Shown: piece after piece, positions 1 to 13,688 of the stretch
How positions within the stretch are numbered: position 1 is the first letter of the stretch
How the letters are laid out: every line of letters begins with the position of its first letter
NCBI GenBank assembly: GCA_015350385.1
Contig: WNKI01000002.1
Span: 7,832,404-7,896,403 of the forward strand
DNA length: 64,000 nucleotides
Direction: 5' to 3'
Origin: Aculops lycopersici
Taxonomy: Eukaryota > Arthropoda > Arachnida > Trombidiformes > Eriophyidae
The notes under the pieces: model-generated
Databases searched by the model: none
What the model saw: the letters and a program-made list of their open reading frames with translations, nothing else
Told to the model about the DNA's origin: nothing
Made by a program: the position numbers and the translations under genes

Positions 1-48
<48 letters not shown>
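1..48. repeat. (GA)n microsatellite at window edge
   Basis: A pure GA dinucleotide run fills the first 48 bases and probably extends beyond the window. On the other strand it is (CT)n, the same unit as the arrays near 2.4, 8.0 and 15.2 kb. Confidence 0.95.
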
Positions 49-51
<3 letters not shown>

Positions 52-2390
52 GGAGAAAGTAGTCCAACTTTTTGATGGCACATAGAGAGCAAATAAGTGG
101 AGTCACAAATTTTCAACTTCTAATGCATGCTCTTTTTTCTTTCATTCTCAAATTTTGGTCAAGAAGATTAGCAGCGAGTCTCAATGTTGCTGCGGTTCCT
201 CTTGCGGTCTATCCATCACTTTGCGGCTAGGCCACTTTCAAGTGGCCATCAGCAAGAGGGAAAAGGGCAGCTCAAGTGCTCGTCGAGTATTCGAGTCACA
301 CATGTCTTCTTTTTTAGCGAAACGTTTTGAGTTGACCACTTGGAATCGCCGCGATGCTAACAACAGCAACAGCAACAACAACAAAAAGAGCAACAACACG
401 AGCAATGAGCAACTGAGCAACTGTTCGGCGATGACGTAATAAATTTCACTTCCAGTCTCTTATTGGAAAATGTTGGAAATAATTTAAACTTTATCCCCGA
501 CGAGAGCCGCGGCCACATTGGTATAAGGGGGCGTGCAAATGCGCATTGTTTCTGCCCCTTGCCACAAACCGTGCGGCCATCAGATGGTTTGATTCGAACC
601 ATCGGACTGTCGGGCTTTCGGAGAGCAGCGGCTGCTTCTGTGGCGACGACTGTGTTGGTGATGGTGGCAAAACATAAAACGCTAGTGTGTCGGCGCCGAA
701 AGCGGAAGTCGCGCGAAAGCGCGCTCAAAGCCGCGGCCAAAGGGTTACGGCTTATGGTTGATGGCTTATGTGTCGCGACTCGCGAGTTGCGCAGCGCAGG
801 CAGACACATTGCGCCAGTGTGTAAAATTTGGCAATAGCAGGAGCGGGACAAAATGAACCAGAAACGACGAGCCAAGTTCATTCATCATTCGCAAGCGTCG
901 ATAGGCCAACAAGAGGAGAGACAGAGAAGAGCCGGAGCCGAAGGGAAGGGGAGAGGAGAGGAGAGGCAAAAGGCCAACGATGATCTGTGGCGGCTCTAGA
1001 GTTGCGTCGCGGGTTAAAATCACACGCCAACTTTTTGGTCCGCTCACAAAGAGTTTGCTTTGGAGGCCGAGCACATTATCGTTGCCCCCTCGCCGGAGTT
1101 CTGCTCGCTGTTGTGTTTGAGCGTGAATCTGGCGCACTTCCGGTGTCGTCGTCATCATCGTCGCATTCGACGATCGGTGGTTGCCGCTGCTGGTCTTATC
1201 GTGAGCAACCAAAACATGCGGTGTTATTGTTCGACTAGTGACTAGTCGAGTCGAGCCCGCTCGCCTTCTGTTCCGTTTGGTTTGTCTTGTCGCTTGCCCC
1301 CTCCTCCTCCTCCTCCAAATTCGAGGAGCGCTCAATTTTTCGATCCACTGAATATCTTCTGCCCCATTGGCGGCGGCGGCGGTGGTGGTAGCGAACGAGG
1401 GAAAACAAAACATTGTTACGAGAAGAGAGAGAGAGGGAGACAGATGCTCAAAGTGAGCAGCGGCGACCCCTTGGTGCGAGGGGCGCACACATATTGCGCA
1501 ACAATTAACACGCTCGCCTCGATGCCCAGTTGCTCATTTGGCTCTGCTGCTTTGGGTGCGATTTTATATTGATTAGTTTCCAATGAGCCTCCGCCCAAAT
1601 TGGTGGTTGCAATTCAGCCATTGGTCTTGGTGAAATTCCATCCCGTAACTCAATGCAATGAAAACTCCCGGTAGCTAGTGGAAGTGGATCGAGCCATGCG
1701 AGGAATCCAGTTGCGAGTGGGCGGCAACGTTTCGGTGCTGCGCGATCAAAGAGCCGAGTCCCGTGGTTGCCATTGGAGCTCACCTGTGCGCTGCTTGGCA
1801 CACCTGTTCGAGCTGTGGCAATAAAATGGTGTTGATGCCGCCACTGGTATTGTGTGCCAAGCTCATCGTTTGCCGCCAACACCAAGCGCCACTAACAACC
1901 GCATGGACCATCATTGAGCCACGGAGAGTTTAGACCACTAATCCAAGTGGCCAGCGGCATGTAAACTCCTCAGTGGGCCATCTTACTTTGCTGATTAATT
2001 GATCGCTCGCCAGCAGTTTTGCTCTTATCGCAAAGAGTCGCCCAAAAGCTTCCTCCGTCTCGCTTGGTATTTGGTTGCAACTAAGATTACCGCCTCGTAT
2101 TCATCGATCTCTCTCCCTCCGCGTCTTTGGATTGTTGAGTCCCCGGTCGCTTGCACTGAGCACAATGGCCACACTCATTGTGCTGCCGACAACCACTCCG
2201 ATCAAATCCAATCCAATCCAATCCCATCGATCTACTACTTGGCCTCGGCCGGCCAACGATTCTAATTCTAATCGCTGCGGGCGATCGCTGCATTCAAAGC
2301 CGAGTTGCAATGATGTTGCCGCCAAGGCGACTGGCAACGGAGAAAGAGAGAGCCGAATCAATTGGATTGTAGTCGCCATCTGATATCGAT

Positions 2391-2392
<2 letters not shown>

Positions 2393-2421
<29 letters not shown>
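2393..2421. repeat. (CT)n microsatellite
   Basis: Uninterrupted CT dinucleotides following a short GATATC palindrome; a simple repeat. Confidence 0.95.
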
Positions 2422-3223
2422 TCACTTTATTTTCCCTTCTATCTCTCTGCCGCTTTGCAATCTGGTCGGCATCTGAACTGCGCTTAGAGGCGCCAAGCTG
2501 ACCACTCAATTTCAAGTGGTCAGTTAGACATGTAGTGTAGCTTGGTGCAGTGTATTTGCAACTAGCTAGCGAAAAGAGCAAGTGGAGATTTACTATCGCC
2601 GCTATCAACGCGAGAAATCGCGGCAAGTATAAATCTTTGCCACTTATTTTATCCTCCAGCCGAATGGAGGATCTCATCTCCGGCCCCTTGTAATGCGCTA
2701 CTGGTCCGAGCTACTGGTCACTCCTGAGACTGCTCTCTTTTTTCAGCCAACAACTTGGTTTGCGGCCGCCGAACCCTCTTTTGCCCTCTCCACGGGGAAT
2801 TGAGGAATACTTTCTCGCTCTCCGGTGCCGTCATCTTGCAAAACCGGCGGCTAAAAGTAAATAAAAGTAAAGGGAAGGAAAGGAAAGGAAAGAGGTTGAG
2901 ATTTGAGCTTGAGATTAGAAATGCCGCTGCAAAAATGTGGCGAAAATCTAGTAGCTATCGCTATTGCTACTGCTGCTGCCCATAGGTTGGGTGCGCGGGG
3001 CAGACAAAATCATTAGCAGATTCAAATCTAATTGACTCGCTCGCTCGCTTGCTAGCGCCTCGAACTTCCGGTTAGTGGCAGTGGCAAACAAAACTCCACG
3101 TGGAGCCGAGGCAAGCCAGTGGCTGGAACTCACCGAGTCCCTGGCGAGTTTGCCTCGAGGGCCAAGCGGCCCGCTAGTTGTCGTTTGCTGTTTTATTTTC
3201 TAGCCAGCACCAAATGGGATAGG

Positions 3224-3260
3224 ATTCATTCGTTCATTCATTCATTCAGTCAGTCAGTCT
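3224..3260. repeat. Compound (TTCA)n-(GTCA)n tetranucleotide repeat
   Basis: ATTCATTCGTTCATTCATTC units change to AGTC units by one base at the same period of four. This kind of unit switch recurs at 10.7, 15.2 and 30.5 kb. Confidence 0.9.
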
Positions 3261-6200
3261 CCAAGGAGAAAACTCGGGGGACCAAATAACATTATGGCGA
3301 GCTAGTTTTAGTTTTGAACCACTAGCTTGTTGCAGGTAGAGTGCTGCTGGTGTTGCGGCAAGCAGGTGGAGTTTTCTGGTAGAAATGTCGAGCCAGCCAA
3401 AGTTGGTTATATGAATGATGGATGAATGGGAAAAAGTGGCTACACTAACTGATGCCATTTTTCTGCCCGAGGAGAACGAGGAGCAAGCTGCCTTCTTTGT
3501 TGTTCAGGAACAAGTTTAAGGTTTCTCTCTGTTTTCTGAGAATCGAGAAAGAGAGTTTGTTTCTTTGGTTGGTTGACACCCACCCACCAAATAGAGGGGC
3601 AAAAAACTCCCAACTGCCGCGGCCGTGATTGTGGCTCAAGTCGAAACTTGAAACCTCTGCTAAGAGCATCGCAAAAGTATGTTTCCAGTATGTTTGTGGA
3701 TACATCGTCGCCATCATAACCATCAACAATAACATGAACAACATCATGGCAAACGGAAGCGGGAGCACCGACGACACACTCAAATACAAACACAATCGTA
3801 CAGAGAGTAGCAGCAAAAAATAATCTCTCGCACCGATTGCCTAAGAGCGCAATGAATTGAGATCAGTGCGCGAGAAAACTGGCGAGCAACCACTTGACAG
3901 GTGAGCATCGGCTTCCGGTTTGCTCGCGCTCTCGCCTGCACTTGTACTTGTACTCGGATTGCGCAATGCAAGAGTGTGAGTGTGACTGACACTCGTGTTG
4001 TCGTCGTTGTCGTCGTCGTCGTCGTCGACTCTCTTGCTGGTTCCACTTGGTGCCGCCCACGAGCCACTTGAATTTCAAGCCACCACCATAGAGATGACGG
4101 CAACCACCACTGGCGTTCGGTTGACTGGCGCATGTTTTTGCCCAAATGCCCTCCCTTTCAGAGTTTTCCCATCGTTCGCCTCGGGGCTTTGGCGCATTGA
4201 ATAGCCGTTGCCACTAAACCACTCGACTGCTAGTTGGTTGATAATCGATTCGGGAGTTTGGATGCGACGCGCTGGCCGGCCAGAGTGGATATGTTTGTGG
4301 CAGCCGAGGCCAGTATCTAGCTCGAAGCTCAAGGATGGAAAGCGATAGAGTGAAGCAGCAAAGTGGGCTGCTCGCATATGCTCGTCACTATGCTCTGCAA
4401 TCGACATGTCGTGGTGGTTGTCGCTGTCATTGGCTTGGTTACGCAACCAAACTTGTCGCCGGTGGTTCCAGTTGCTGGTCTCGTGCTGAGGCCAATCGAG
4501 TTGTTGAAGTTGAAGTTGAAGTTGACGTTGATGTTGATGTTGCTGTTGTTGCCAACGCCAATGCCATTGCCGTTGTAGTGGAGCCCCAAAATTCTGCGGT
4601 TTGGTTTGGGAAGATTCTGGAGTTTGCAAGTTGAAATTGAACGACAAAATTGGCTCCATTCACGCGACACGCTAGTCGCGCTAAATTTCTATCTCAAATT
4701 AAACCATGAAGCGACAACCACCACCAAAGCGATGGAATGAAACGATACCCAAGCAATACAAAGTTTCGAGTCTAGTTTGATTCGATTCGGTTCGGTTTGG
4801 TCTGGCCGAGTTGCTGGCGAGCGCAGTGGAACCATCGCGTTAGCCAGTAATTGGTGGTGGTGGTCGCAGTTTCGAGCGGCAGAAGCAACGGGAAAACCGC
4901 AAAGTTCACCTGCTCGATTCATTCGTCTTGGTCGCCGTAGTTGTCGTACAAACATCGAGCGAGCGCCGCTAAGTAAGACATTAAACCGCCCGACGACCAC
5001 GACCACGACTACAGCGACCACTATAGCGACGATCAGATGGCACGAGATCCAATGGGAGAGCAGAGCGCGCCTAGAAAAGTCAGTCCAAACCCAAATGTCA
5101 CACGATGACTAATGACCGGCCAGGTGGATTGAGTTCAGTTTATACACTTGAAACACATACAGTTTGGCAAGCGGACAGAACGAGCCGCCAACGGAAGTAG
5201 GCAAGCAAACGAATTCCATGGTTTTCCTCTTTTCTCGATGCGCGGCCAAGGTAACACAAAAAGCCATTGAAATGAAAGAGAGATGACTGATTAGGGAGGG
5301 AATAACACTAACTAGTGTGACCGGAACTAAAAGAGGGAACCAAGCTTCAAAAGCTCAACTTTTTGCGCGGTTCCTCCTCCATTCAAAACCAACCAGTTGT
5401 GTTGGCAGTGGTAGTAGTGTACATAAACAAAGTCCCTCGCCATCCGCTTGTCTATTGTTTGCTCTCGATTGTTGTGTGGCGGACAGTGGGACTGATTGGC
5501 TAGCTCTTTACGGTTTCTACTCGCTCCCTTCTCAATGGAATCCCCCGAACGAAATTGGCAAGCTAATGCGACGCTTGCAACTCGATAAATTGGATGCGAG
5601 CGTTTGGTTGGAGCACATTGCCCTTTTGCATTGTTGCTGCTGCTACTCTACACACATGGGGCGCGTACAGCTCATAGAGACCCACCGGCCAACTAACACA
5701 AAGACACAGTTTAAATGAGTCGTTGTCTCAATGGGAGACTGAAAGAGGCAACCACCAGTAGCGAGAGTTTAAATGCACTTCCGAGTCTACAAACGGGAAA
5801 ACTTGCAACTGCAGCGGAGGGTTGCAAACAATCTGTTCAATTATTTGCGCGCCCGCAACTCGGGACTCTTTTTGGCCCCACTACTTTGTCCAGTCTCGCG
5901 CTTTGCGCAAGTTACATAAGCTAGTGGCGAGCTGCTGCTCAACTCGAGCACTCAGCTCATCAGGCGGCCGCTAACAATGGCGCCAACGTCGAGAGCAAAC
6001 GAGACTTCTGTCGCTAAATGCCAATTACTAAGTGACTGCCGCTTTGGTGTGGGATTCGCGCGCCACTAGCAACAGCAGAAGCAGCAGCCGCCGCGAAACT
6101 CTCGACCAGCGCCACCGACACCCACGCTAATGAGGGACATTAATTAACCTGGCCAGCTTTTGTGACTCAGTGCGCCGATCGATTGCTTGAAGAGGATACT

Positions 6201-7810
6201 TCCGCTGCTCTTTCTCTCTCTCTCTTTCTTCTCCCTTCCCAAGCGAGTGGATTGCTTTTCCTCCCTTTCGATATCCGCTCAAATAAACCAGCCGACCACT
6301 TGACTGCTGGAAACTAAAACTAAAGCGCAAAAAACGAGCAGCCAACTCGCTCGCCCCAAAGTGTCACTTCCGCTTGGTCGCGGCTGAATCTCGGCGACCT
6401 CATCACTCTCTCGTCAGTGGGACTCCCCTCGTCGTTAGCAGATTGAAATTAAAAGCACAAAAACGACAAAGTGGTTGGCGTGGCAACCAAACTAAAAAGA
6501 AAAAACAAAAACCAGTGACAACCCGAAATTAGCGCGATGACAAATGTAAATCTAATTAATTTAAACTTGCAACTACAACGAAAACAAACTGTCCGAACGT
6601 CGATCAGTTCGAAACAGTCAGTAGCTAGAAATTCGGCTGGCGACGCTTCCACTTCCGCCTCCGCTTCCAACGGTTCGCGACCAAACGAGGAGTCGGAGGA
6701 GAGAGTTTGTTGCTCATTTGAGCTGAAAAGCGGGAATTGGAGTTGCCACTTGAAAACCGATGCAAAAAGTTAAGCCCAGTTGTTGCTGTCTTTCATTTAA
6801 ACCAAAACTTTCGCTCTTGTCAGTCTTGTGAAGTTCGTCTGCCAACTAAAATTAGTGGCCGAGCGTGTGACATTTGAAAAGGCCAGCGCGCGGCGCGCGA
6901 GAGCAGTGATATAAACTCCCGATGAGCAGCGGCGAGCAATCAACGGGAGCGTTGCGCTTTTGGCCCGCCGCTGGCCATTAGGAAATTGGCGGCAGTCCGT
7001 TGAAATTTGGTCTTGTCGTATTGTTGAATATTAGCGGCGAAATTGCCAATGAGGCTAGCGAAATTTACTCTCACTCTCACTTTTAGCTGTTCTCTTGCTC
7101 TCGGGTTGGCAAGCTCATTTGCATTAAGTTGCTGCTGCTGCTGCTGCTCCTCGCTGGCTCCAAGTGGTTGGCGAAACTTGACTACAAAGTTGCGGTCAGC
7201 GGAGATGGGGAGTCCAGCTGAAGCGTGCGCCGCCTTTGAGACTAAAGCCTGAACCACGACAACCACCTCGTGATTTCCGGTCCGCTTGGCATCCACTGGT
7301 CAGCTAGTAGTAAGCAGCAGAGCTAACTAGACTTTGAATTGTCGACTTGAATTTCAAAAGGAATTGCGTCGTAAAATTTGCATAACTCGTTGTTCGTTGT
7401 TGGCTAACAATCCAAAGCAGCGACAATTTCCCGCTAGCGAAAGTGGCAATTTTGCGTGCACTTGTCGGCTGGTGTATTGTCGTGGTCGTGGTCGTGTCGA
7501 GAGAAATTTGGTTGACGAAACTTGGGTCTCGGTGGCCCGTAAGCCTCGAGTTTGGGCCCGACTTTTGCCGTTAGCTTCACGAAGCAAAGGCACCACTGGT
7601 GCCGGTTGCTAACTGGAGGCGCGATCATGGCGACGGATTTCCACTTTTGCCTGGTATTGCTTTCGGGCGGCGCCTAGCGACTTGCAGCGCGGCCGCCAGT
7701 TTGTAGGCCAAAGGAGCGCCAGGCAAACGTGCCGCAGTTCAAAGGGCGCAGCAAAATGCAAAGATTTGCAATAGATTGATTGCATAGCGGCATAGTGGCG
7801 CTTGGTTGCT

Positions 7811-7834
7811 TGGCTGGCTGGCTGGCTGGCTGGT
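7811..7834. repeat. (GGCT)n tetranucleotide repeat
   Basis: Five to six tandem TGGC units; simple repeat in the non-coding stretch. Confidence 0.9.
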
Positions 7835-8017
7835 TGCCGTCGAGGTAATGTGTGCAAATTCCTAGGCGCGAGCTTATCACGTCGAGCTTATTTATCTAAC
7901 TACCAATACGTGACACAAATCTATGGTTCCCAAGATGGCTGCTCTGTGTTGGTTCCAATGGTTTCGCCACTCGGATAGCGACTAGACGACGATTTCCGAT
8001 GCGCAACTCTCATGTTT

Positions 8018-8021
<4 letters not shown>

Positions 8022-8056
<35 letters not shown>
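8022..8056. repeat. (CT)n followed by (CG)n
   Basis: A CT run of about 28 bases passes directly into alternating CGCGCG. Alternating CG is a left-handed-DNA-prone sequence; here it is only a few units long. Confidence 0.9.
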
Positions 8057-8057
<1 letters not shown>

Positions 8058-10698
8058 TCTCATTTGCTTAGTCGACTTCTAGTTGGTCGATCAGATTAAT
8101 GAGTTCCCTCTGCTGCTCGGTCGCTCTACCTTTTTTGTTTTTCTTTTTGTTTTGCTGACTGGCTAGCGGAGCGCTCACACAACAATTGGATACGCCTCGT
8201 TGAGAGAATTAATAAAATCACTTGCGCCCTCCTCGCTCTCTCGAGCATGCGAGAATCTCGCAAGAGGCCAAGAGATAGAGTTGCAACTTTAAGCTTTAGT
8301 GCAACGAGATATACAAGGCACTATCGACAAGCGAAAGTTGCCTCATGTTGATGGGAAAAAAGAGCCTCGCCTGCTTCTCGTCTGGCTGATGTTTAGCAGG
8401 TGCGACAGTTCCTCTTGACGTGGCCAGTTTTCCGGCCAACTCTCACAAGTGTCCCGCAAACCGTCGACGGATTGCCACGACGAGCGCCTCGTTCTCACGC
8501 GCTCGTCGTTACGCAACGGCGATGTCGACGACGACGACGACGATGCAAATTTCTGGCCTCCTCCTCCTTCTCCTCATTTCGTTGCTCATCTACTTGGAAG
8601 TTCGGACGAGAAAGAAGCGAGCGCGTTGTTTTGAGCAACTCCCTCGCTATCGCGTGCGATTCATCAAACTTGCCTCCAACTCACAGTCGGTGGCTCCGTT
8701 TGCCATCTCCCCTGCCTGCTCCACTAGCGGCCAGCCCCCGACTTGAACTAGATAGAAGTCCTCACTGGTATGCAAGGAAAGGAGAAAATTGCACGAAATT
8801 GTAATCTAATTTGACAAGGCGCCATAAACTCGCTTGTCGATAGAGGAATAGTGAGACAAGTAGACGAGTATTTGCAGTAGCGAGAGTTAGAGGGTAGCGC
8901 ATGGGAGTTGTTGAGTTGAAGCGGAAGTTGCGGCATGAATCTTATGATTGGAACTAATCGAGCAACAGAATTCGACTCGAGTTCAGTTTGATTCTGTTCG
9001 CTTTTTCTCGAGCAAAAATTCGAAGGCACACGCTTCTCGTCACAAGACTCGGGATAGAAAGAGGGAGAGGGCGAGAGACTGACTAGCAACGCAATCTAAT
9101 CGATTGCTTTGGGTTAGTAGTTGGATGCCATCAAATGGAAATGCACATCAACATGATGGAGATTCAAATTTTTCCCTTCGAAGGTCCAAGGCGAAGTGTT
9201 GCTGTAAATGTGATGTGAAATTAACGTGCGCGTTTACGTTAATATTTTGCCTCCACATTTCGCGTCGGGGGTTACGTTTAATTTGTTGCATCATCGCAAC
9301 ACAGTTAGCTCCTCCAGCCAACTCAAACATCAGACTTACTGTCGGTTGAAACTTTCCGCTAATCTAATTTCCGCATTCGCGCTCCTAAAATTAGCTCCAT
9401 TCTACTCAACACAAACTCTGCTCGTCTTCACACGTTAATTGCATTTGTATTGCAACTTTCATGCTTAGCCTCTGGCAAGCTTTAGGTTGCGCGAGTGTTT
9501 GGGAAGTTTATTCAACCTGAATTGTCGATGGCGTCAATCGCGAGTCGATTGGTCGACTGGTTGGCAAAAAGTGGATTAGATTTCTCCCCCAATAACGAAA
9601 ATTTCTTCTACTACATGTCCCGAAGAAGCGAGCCGACCATTAGCGTCGCCCATAAGAATCATCTCGAGAGACACTCGACTTCCGATAGAATTTATGCGGC
9701 CGACTAGCTTCTCTGCTTGGTCAGCCCCGAAACTCGCGGCACAGGTTGCCATAGTAGTGACGATAGAAGTCGTGTATGGCTCACGACCGTACTCAACTCT
9801 ACAATTGACAGGCTCGTTGCGCGAGTGCAATATGCAATCTGACATGTCATCCAGTCAGTCGGTCGGTCGGCGGTACTAGTCTCTGCCAGTGACTCAGAGG
9901 GTTTGGTCTATTTTGCGCAACCGACTGTAGGTAAACTCCTGGCGGAAGTTACGCAACTCGCGCTCAACCAAGCCAATCGCCGCCATCGCTACTGCTGCTG
10001 CCGTGTTGACGTGATCCATCTCTAAGCTCACTGCGCCCACTGAGCCTCCGCTCTACTTCCGGTGGCTAGACTTGACGTGATATCTAGCGTGAGTTTAAGT
10101 CCAACTGAACTATTTGGCCAAGTGAAAATAGATTTTATAAACGGATCAGAGCTCACGTTGAGCTTTGGTATCTATTCACTTTTGCTCCCCTCAGACCTTC
10201 AACTCCCAACTCGAGGAGGCGAGAGCAGACGGATTTCGGTTCGGACATTTCGCATCAACTTATCCATCTTACTTCCGCTTCATTGTATGCAGCCTCGTGG
10301 CTTTCTAACTGGCTAATAATCGCCGAGTTGCCGGAGGATCGCTTTTAGCAATGCAACGCAAGATTTCAGCAACTTGGACGAGGAGGAGCCATTTAGTCAC
10401 GTGCTTCTGGCTGCCTCCTCTGCTGCTGCCGCTGCTAACGGTGCCATCTCATCTCGTATATTGACCGGCACAAAACCGTAAGAAAGCTCCCTCTCTCTCT
10501 TTCTCTCGCGGCTCTGTTCATAACTTGCATTGCATCAAAACAGAGAGTGTGTTGTGCTCAATTTGGCGCCACGCATGATAATCGCCTAAGCGTAACTCTG
10601 GCCATCGGTTCGAGCCCAACGGACTAATAAAGAGGGAGAAAAAAGACGTATGTCGGAGTCGACGCTGAGGCTAGAACTGATCGATTGTTGGGCAAGCG

Positions 10699-10745
10699 GA
10701 CCGACCGACCGACTGACTGACGGATAAATAGATGGATAGATGGAG
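10699..10745. repeat. Compound (GACC)n-(GACT)n-(GATA/GATG)n repeat
   Basis: Four-base units step from GACC to GACT and GACG and then to GATA/GATG without losing the period. Confidence 0.85.
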
Positions 10746-10840
10746 TCTCCCATTAGCATTAGGGATATAAACAGACTGAATGGGCTGGCGAAAGCAAACA
10801 ACACCATCCCCATTTTCCATCCCATTCGGTCCAATATTGC

Positions 10841-10872
<32 letters not shown>

Positions 10873-10883
10873 GTAATAGTAAT
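10841..10883. repeat. (AAT)n microsatellite
   Basis: About ten ATA/AAT units, the last ones carrying single G substitutions (AGT AAT). Simple repeat. Confidence 0.95.
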
Positions 10884-13688
10884 ACTCGATGGCAAACTTT
10901 TGCGTCCCCTCTAGTCTCGCCGGCTTCACTGGTTCTTCCAATGAAACCCGGTTGATCCAACTCGCTGCTTGGTTTGCTGTGGGCGTCGACTCTTTTTGAT
11001 GGATACATGAATATCGTCGCGGGGAAAGCAGAGCGCCATTATCGTTTTTCCCATTGCCAAACGACCACGATACCAACTATAATCGGCGATTGCCATTGAA
11101 CCCTCGGCTCTTGCCGCTGAACTAGCCTCTGGGTCGGTGTTGCTCCGTTGCCACTGGTGGCAGTCATTGATTGATTGGTGGGTGAACTTGGGCGCGCTAG
11201 TGGGCGAGTGAGATGAGCAGTCAGTCGGGCAGGTGAGCGTTTGTTGGCGGCCAGTTTGCGCGATCGTTCGAGTTTTTGGTGTTAGCAACGCGACCACGAC
11301 CACGACGACAGAGGCGATTATGCAACACCAGTCTCAACGCCGACAATCTCAGTTGCTCCCCCTTTGGGCCAACTCTTTACCTGGAGTTTCGCGTTAATTG
11401 TTGTCATTATTCTTTTTCTCTCTCTCTCTCTCTTTCTCTGCAGCCAGGTGGTTGTTGGCTTCCTCCCGATTCCGGTTCCGCAAATTACAACACTGGCATC
11501 CGAGCTTTGCGCAGACATACTAATAGGAGTTTGTTTGTTAGCGGCGTGAGAGCCACCAACCAGTTGAAGGTCTCGCTGGAGGACTGAGTCGCAAACTGAC
11601 CAAAAAGTCGACCAAAAAACCAACTAACCAACCGAGCAACAAACCGAGCGACGAAAGAGCAATCGCAGTTTTCCTCACCACAACTAGCCGGCCAACTGAT
11701 GAGCGCATATTGCAACCACCCAGCGTCGAGCTAACCGCCACCGGATATGAGAGGCAATAAGCACGTCGTCGTCGGGCTCGTTTGCGTCAGGTTGTTGGGG
11801 CCACCTATTCTTTCACCTCTCGCCCCGAGGCTGAGCTAGAGGTACGAGCAACTAAACGACAGCCGACAGCCGACAACCACCCACCGACCATCACGTTCAA
11901 ATGACGACCAATCTCGAGATGAGCGCCGACGTTTGGCGAAAGCAAGCGCTTTCAGTAATTTGTTGTCATAAGAACCACCGACGGATTCTCCGGATGAGCG
12001 CAGCGCCAATTGCTTCCATTGCATTCGCCCTCGCCCTCGCCCTCGCTCTCCAGCTATTGCTGTCCAATTTTCGGTGTCGGTTGCCGGCGATTCGCAATTG
12101 GCGAGTTTTGCTTGTCATTTTGGAAGCGCTACAATGTTGATAATATGCGAATGGCGTGAGTTTCATGGTGTCCGTCGCAACTTGCAAGCAGCGACAACGA
12201 TCCAACAAGCGGTTACTTTCTCCCCTCTCTCAATGGGCGCCCCAGTTGCGCGGCCAATCAGAGTTGCAGTGTTACGTGAACCTCTTCTCCTGGATATATC
12301 GCCACGAGGCCATGAGGTGAAACTAGAGGCAGGGGGAAAGGCAACGATGACGAATCACAAAGAGAGAAAGAGGAACTTGCTCATTCAATTTCCATCTCTT
12401 TTTGGTGGCAAAAATCTAGTCCTCGAGAGAGGAAAGAAAAGTTACTCCTCTTCACTTGAGTCGCACTAACTCCAACAAACCGAACCAGAAAAACCAAACC
12501 AACTAGTGGAAATTGTCGCGCCTTAAACTCGCCAATTTGGGCTCCCTACTTTCTCTTCCTTCTCCCTTTTTTTCCCGAAGGTTTAGCCGGCAGTTAGCGT
12601 TTGTGGCGCCATTTTTCCCGTTTATCTCTCTCTCGCTCTCCTGCAAAACTAAGCGCAACTCAAGGCAAAAAGACTGGCAGTTTAGTAGATGAGAGCGAAA
12701 AAGAGGAGGAAGTAACGACACTCTAAAGCGGGAAAATTTATTAAATTACCCGAGCGAAGGGTTCGAGGCCATAGTGTCTGTACAATGGAAGCGAGTTCTG
12801 TGTTATCATTTCGGCCGGCTTCTCTGATTGGCTTACTCTCATCATTTTCTCCAACAACCAACCGAGCAGCCAAAAGGAACCAATTGGAGCCTTCCTTGAG
12901 GGGTCTTTCTCGAACCGGAAGACGGGGCAAAGTTTTACAATTCTTGGCACACAAACTCACACTCACTCACACACAAAACCATACTAAACAATCTCTATTC
13001 GTCAGTCGAATCCGCTGCTGGCCACCAGAGGATTGGATTGGTTTAGATTGGGAGCCAAGTGAGAGATGGTGTGTCATCTCGTCGTTTGGCTCAAATGGAA
13101 CTGGTGGCCACGTAGAATGATAGGTTTTCCTTGTTCCTCGTTGGTAGGGAGGCTGATTTTCTAGTTCAAGAGTAAAATAAGCGAGTTTTAAAATCCGTCT
13201 CGTGGAAAGAAGCAACTTACGTGAGATAGTTGTTGTCGTCGTTAAGCTTGTGGCGCAAACCGATTGCTTCTTGACGCTCCAGTTTATTTCCCTCGGAGCT
13301 TTGCAATTGTTTCTTTCCTCGTCGCAACCGGAGAATTTACAAGATCAACTGAAACCTTGAGTTTCTTTTTGAGGAAACCAAACAAACTCCACCTTAAGGA
13401 ACACGACGCAAGGTGTCCGCAGAGACTGAGATTCTCCGGACAAAATGCTCTCGAGTGATTGTGACGAGACTAACTAGTAGCTGTGGGTCGCAGAGAGAGG
13501 AATATCTTCGCGAGACTGACAAACTGAGGCCCACAGTTGTGATTGGGTGGTGCGATTTTGGGGCCCAAACGGAAGTGACCGTAAATTAGAACCTTCATGG
13601 CACCTTACCATTGTTTTGTTATCCTATGGCCGAGATTTTGTCAATATATATTGGAGGGTATAGGAGCTATTGCTTTGAGAGGGCAAAA

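Larger units (their letters stand above)
49..13688. other. Gene-poor non-coding stretch, intron or intergenic
   Basis: No open frame here shows a recognisable domain, a balanced amino-acid make-up or a convincing exon. The many frames of 60-240 codons are rich in Ser, Arg, Gln or Val and overlap one another on both strands, as expected in GC-moderate DNA full of CTC, CAA and GTC runs. The stretch lies upstream of the Ig-domain gene at 16-20 kb, whose first coding exon is missing from the exons I can see, so part of it may be a long 5' intron of that gene. A weak first-exon candidate is ATG 12134 with a GTGAGT donor at 12156, in the right phase to join the exon at 16125. Confidence 0.6.

Noticed and set aside
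583..610. GGTTCGAATC-like tRNA B-box on the minus strand
   Set aside because: The surrounding bases do not form a T-arm with a seven-base loop, and no acceptor or anticodon stem is visible.
357..1885. Overlapping open frames on both strands (174, 240 and 126 codons)
   Set aside because: Rich in Ser/Arg/Leu from CTC/CAA repeats, mutually overlapping, no domain, no polarity of splice sites.
4075..4670. Gln/His/Asn-rich frames up to 194 codons
   Set aside because: Produced by GTT/CAA/GTC-type runs read in several frames; no recognisable domain.
8420..8746. Frame with a leucine-rich hydrophobic stretch that looks like a signal peptide
   Set aside because: Hydrophobicity comes from a CTC/CTT run; no consistent donor in the phase needed to join the Ig exons.
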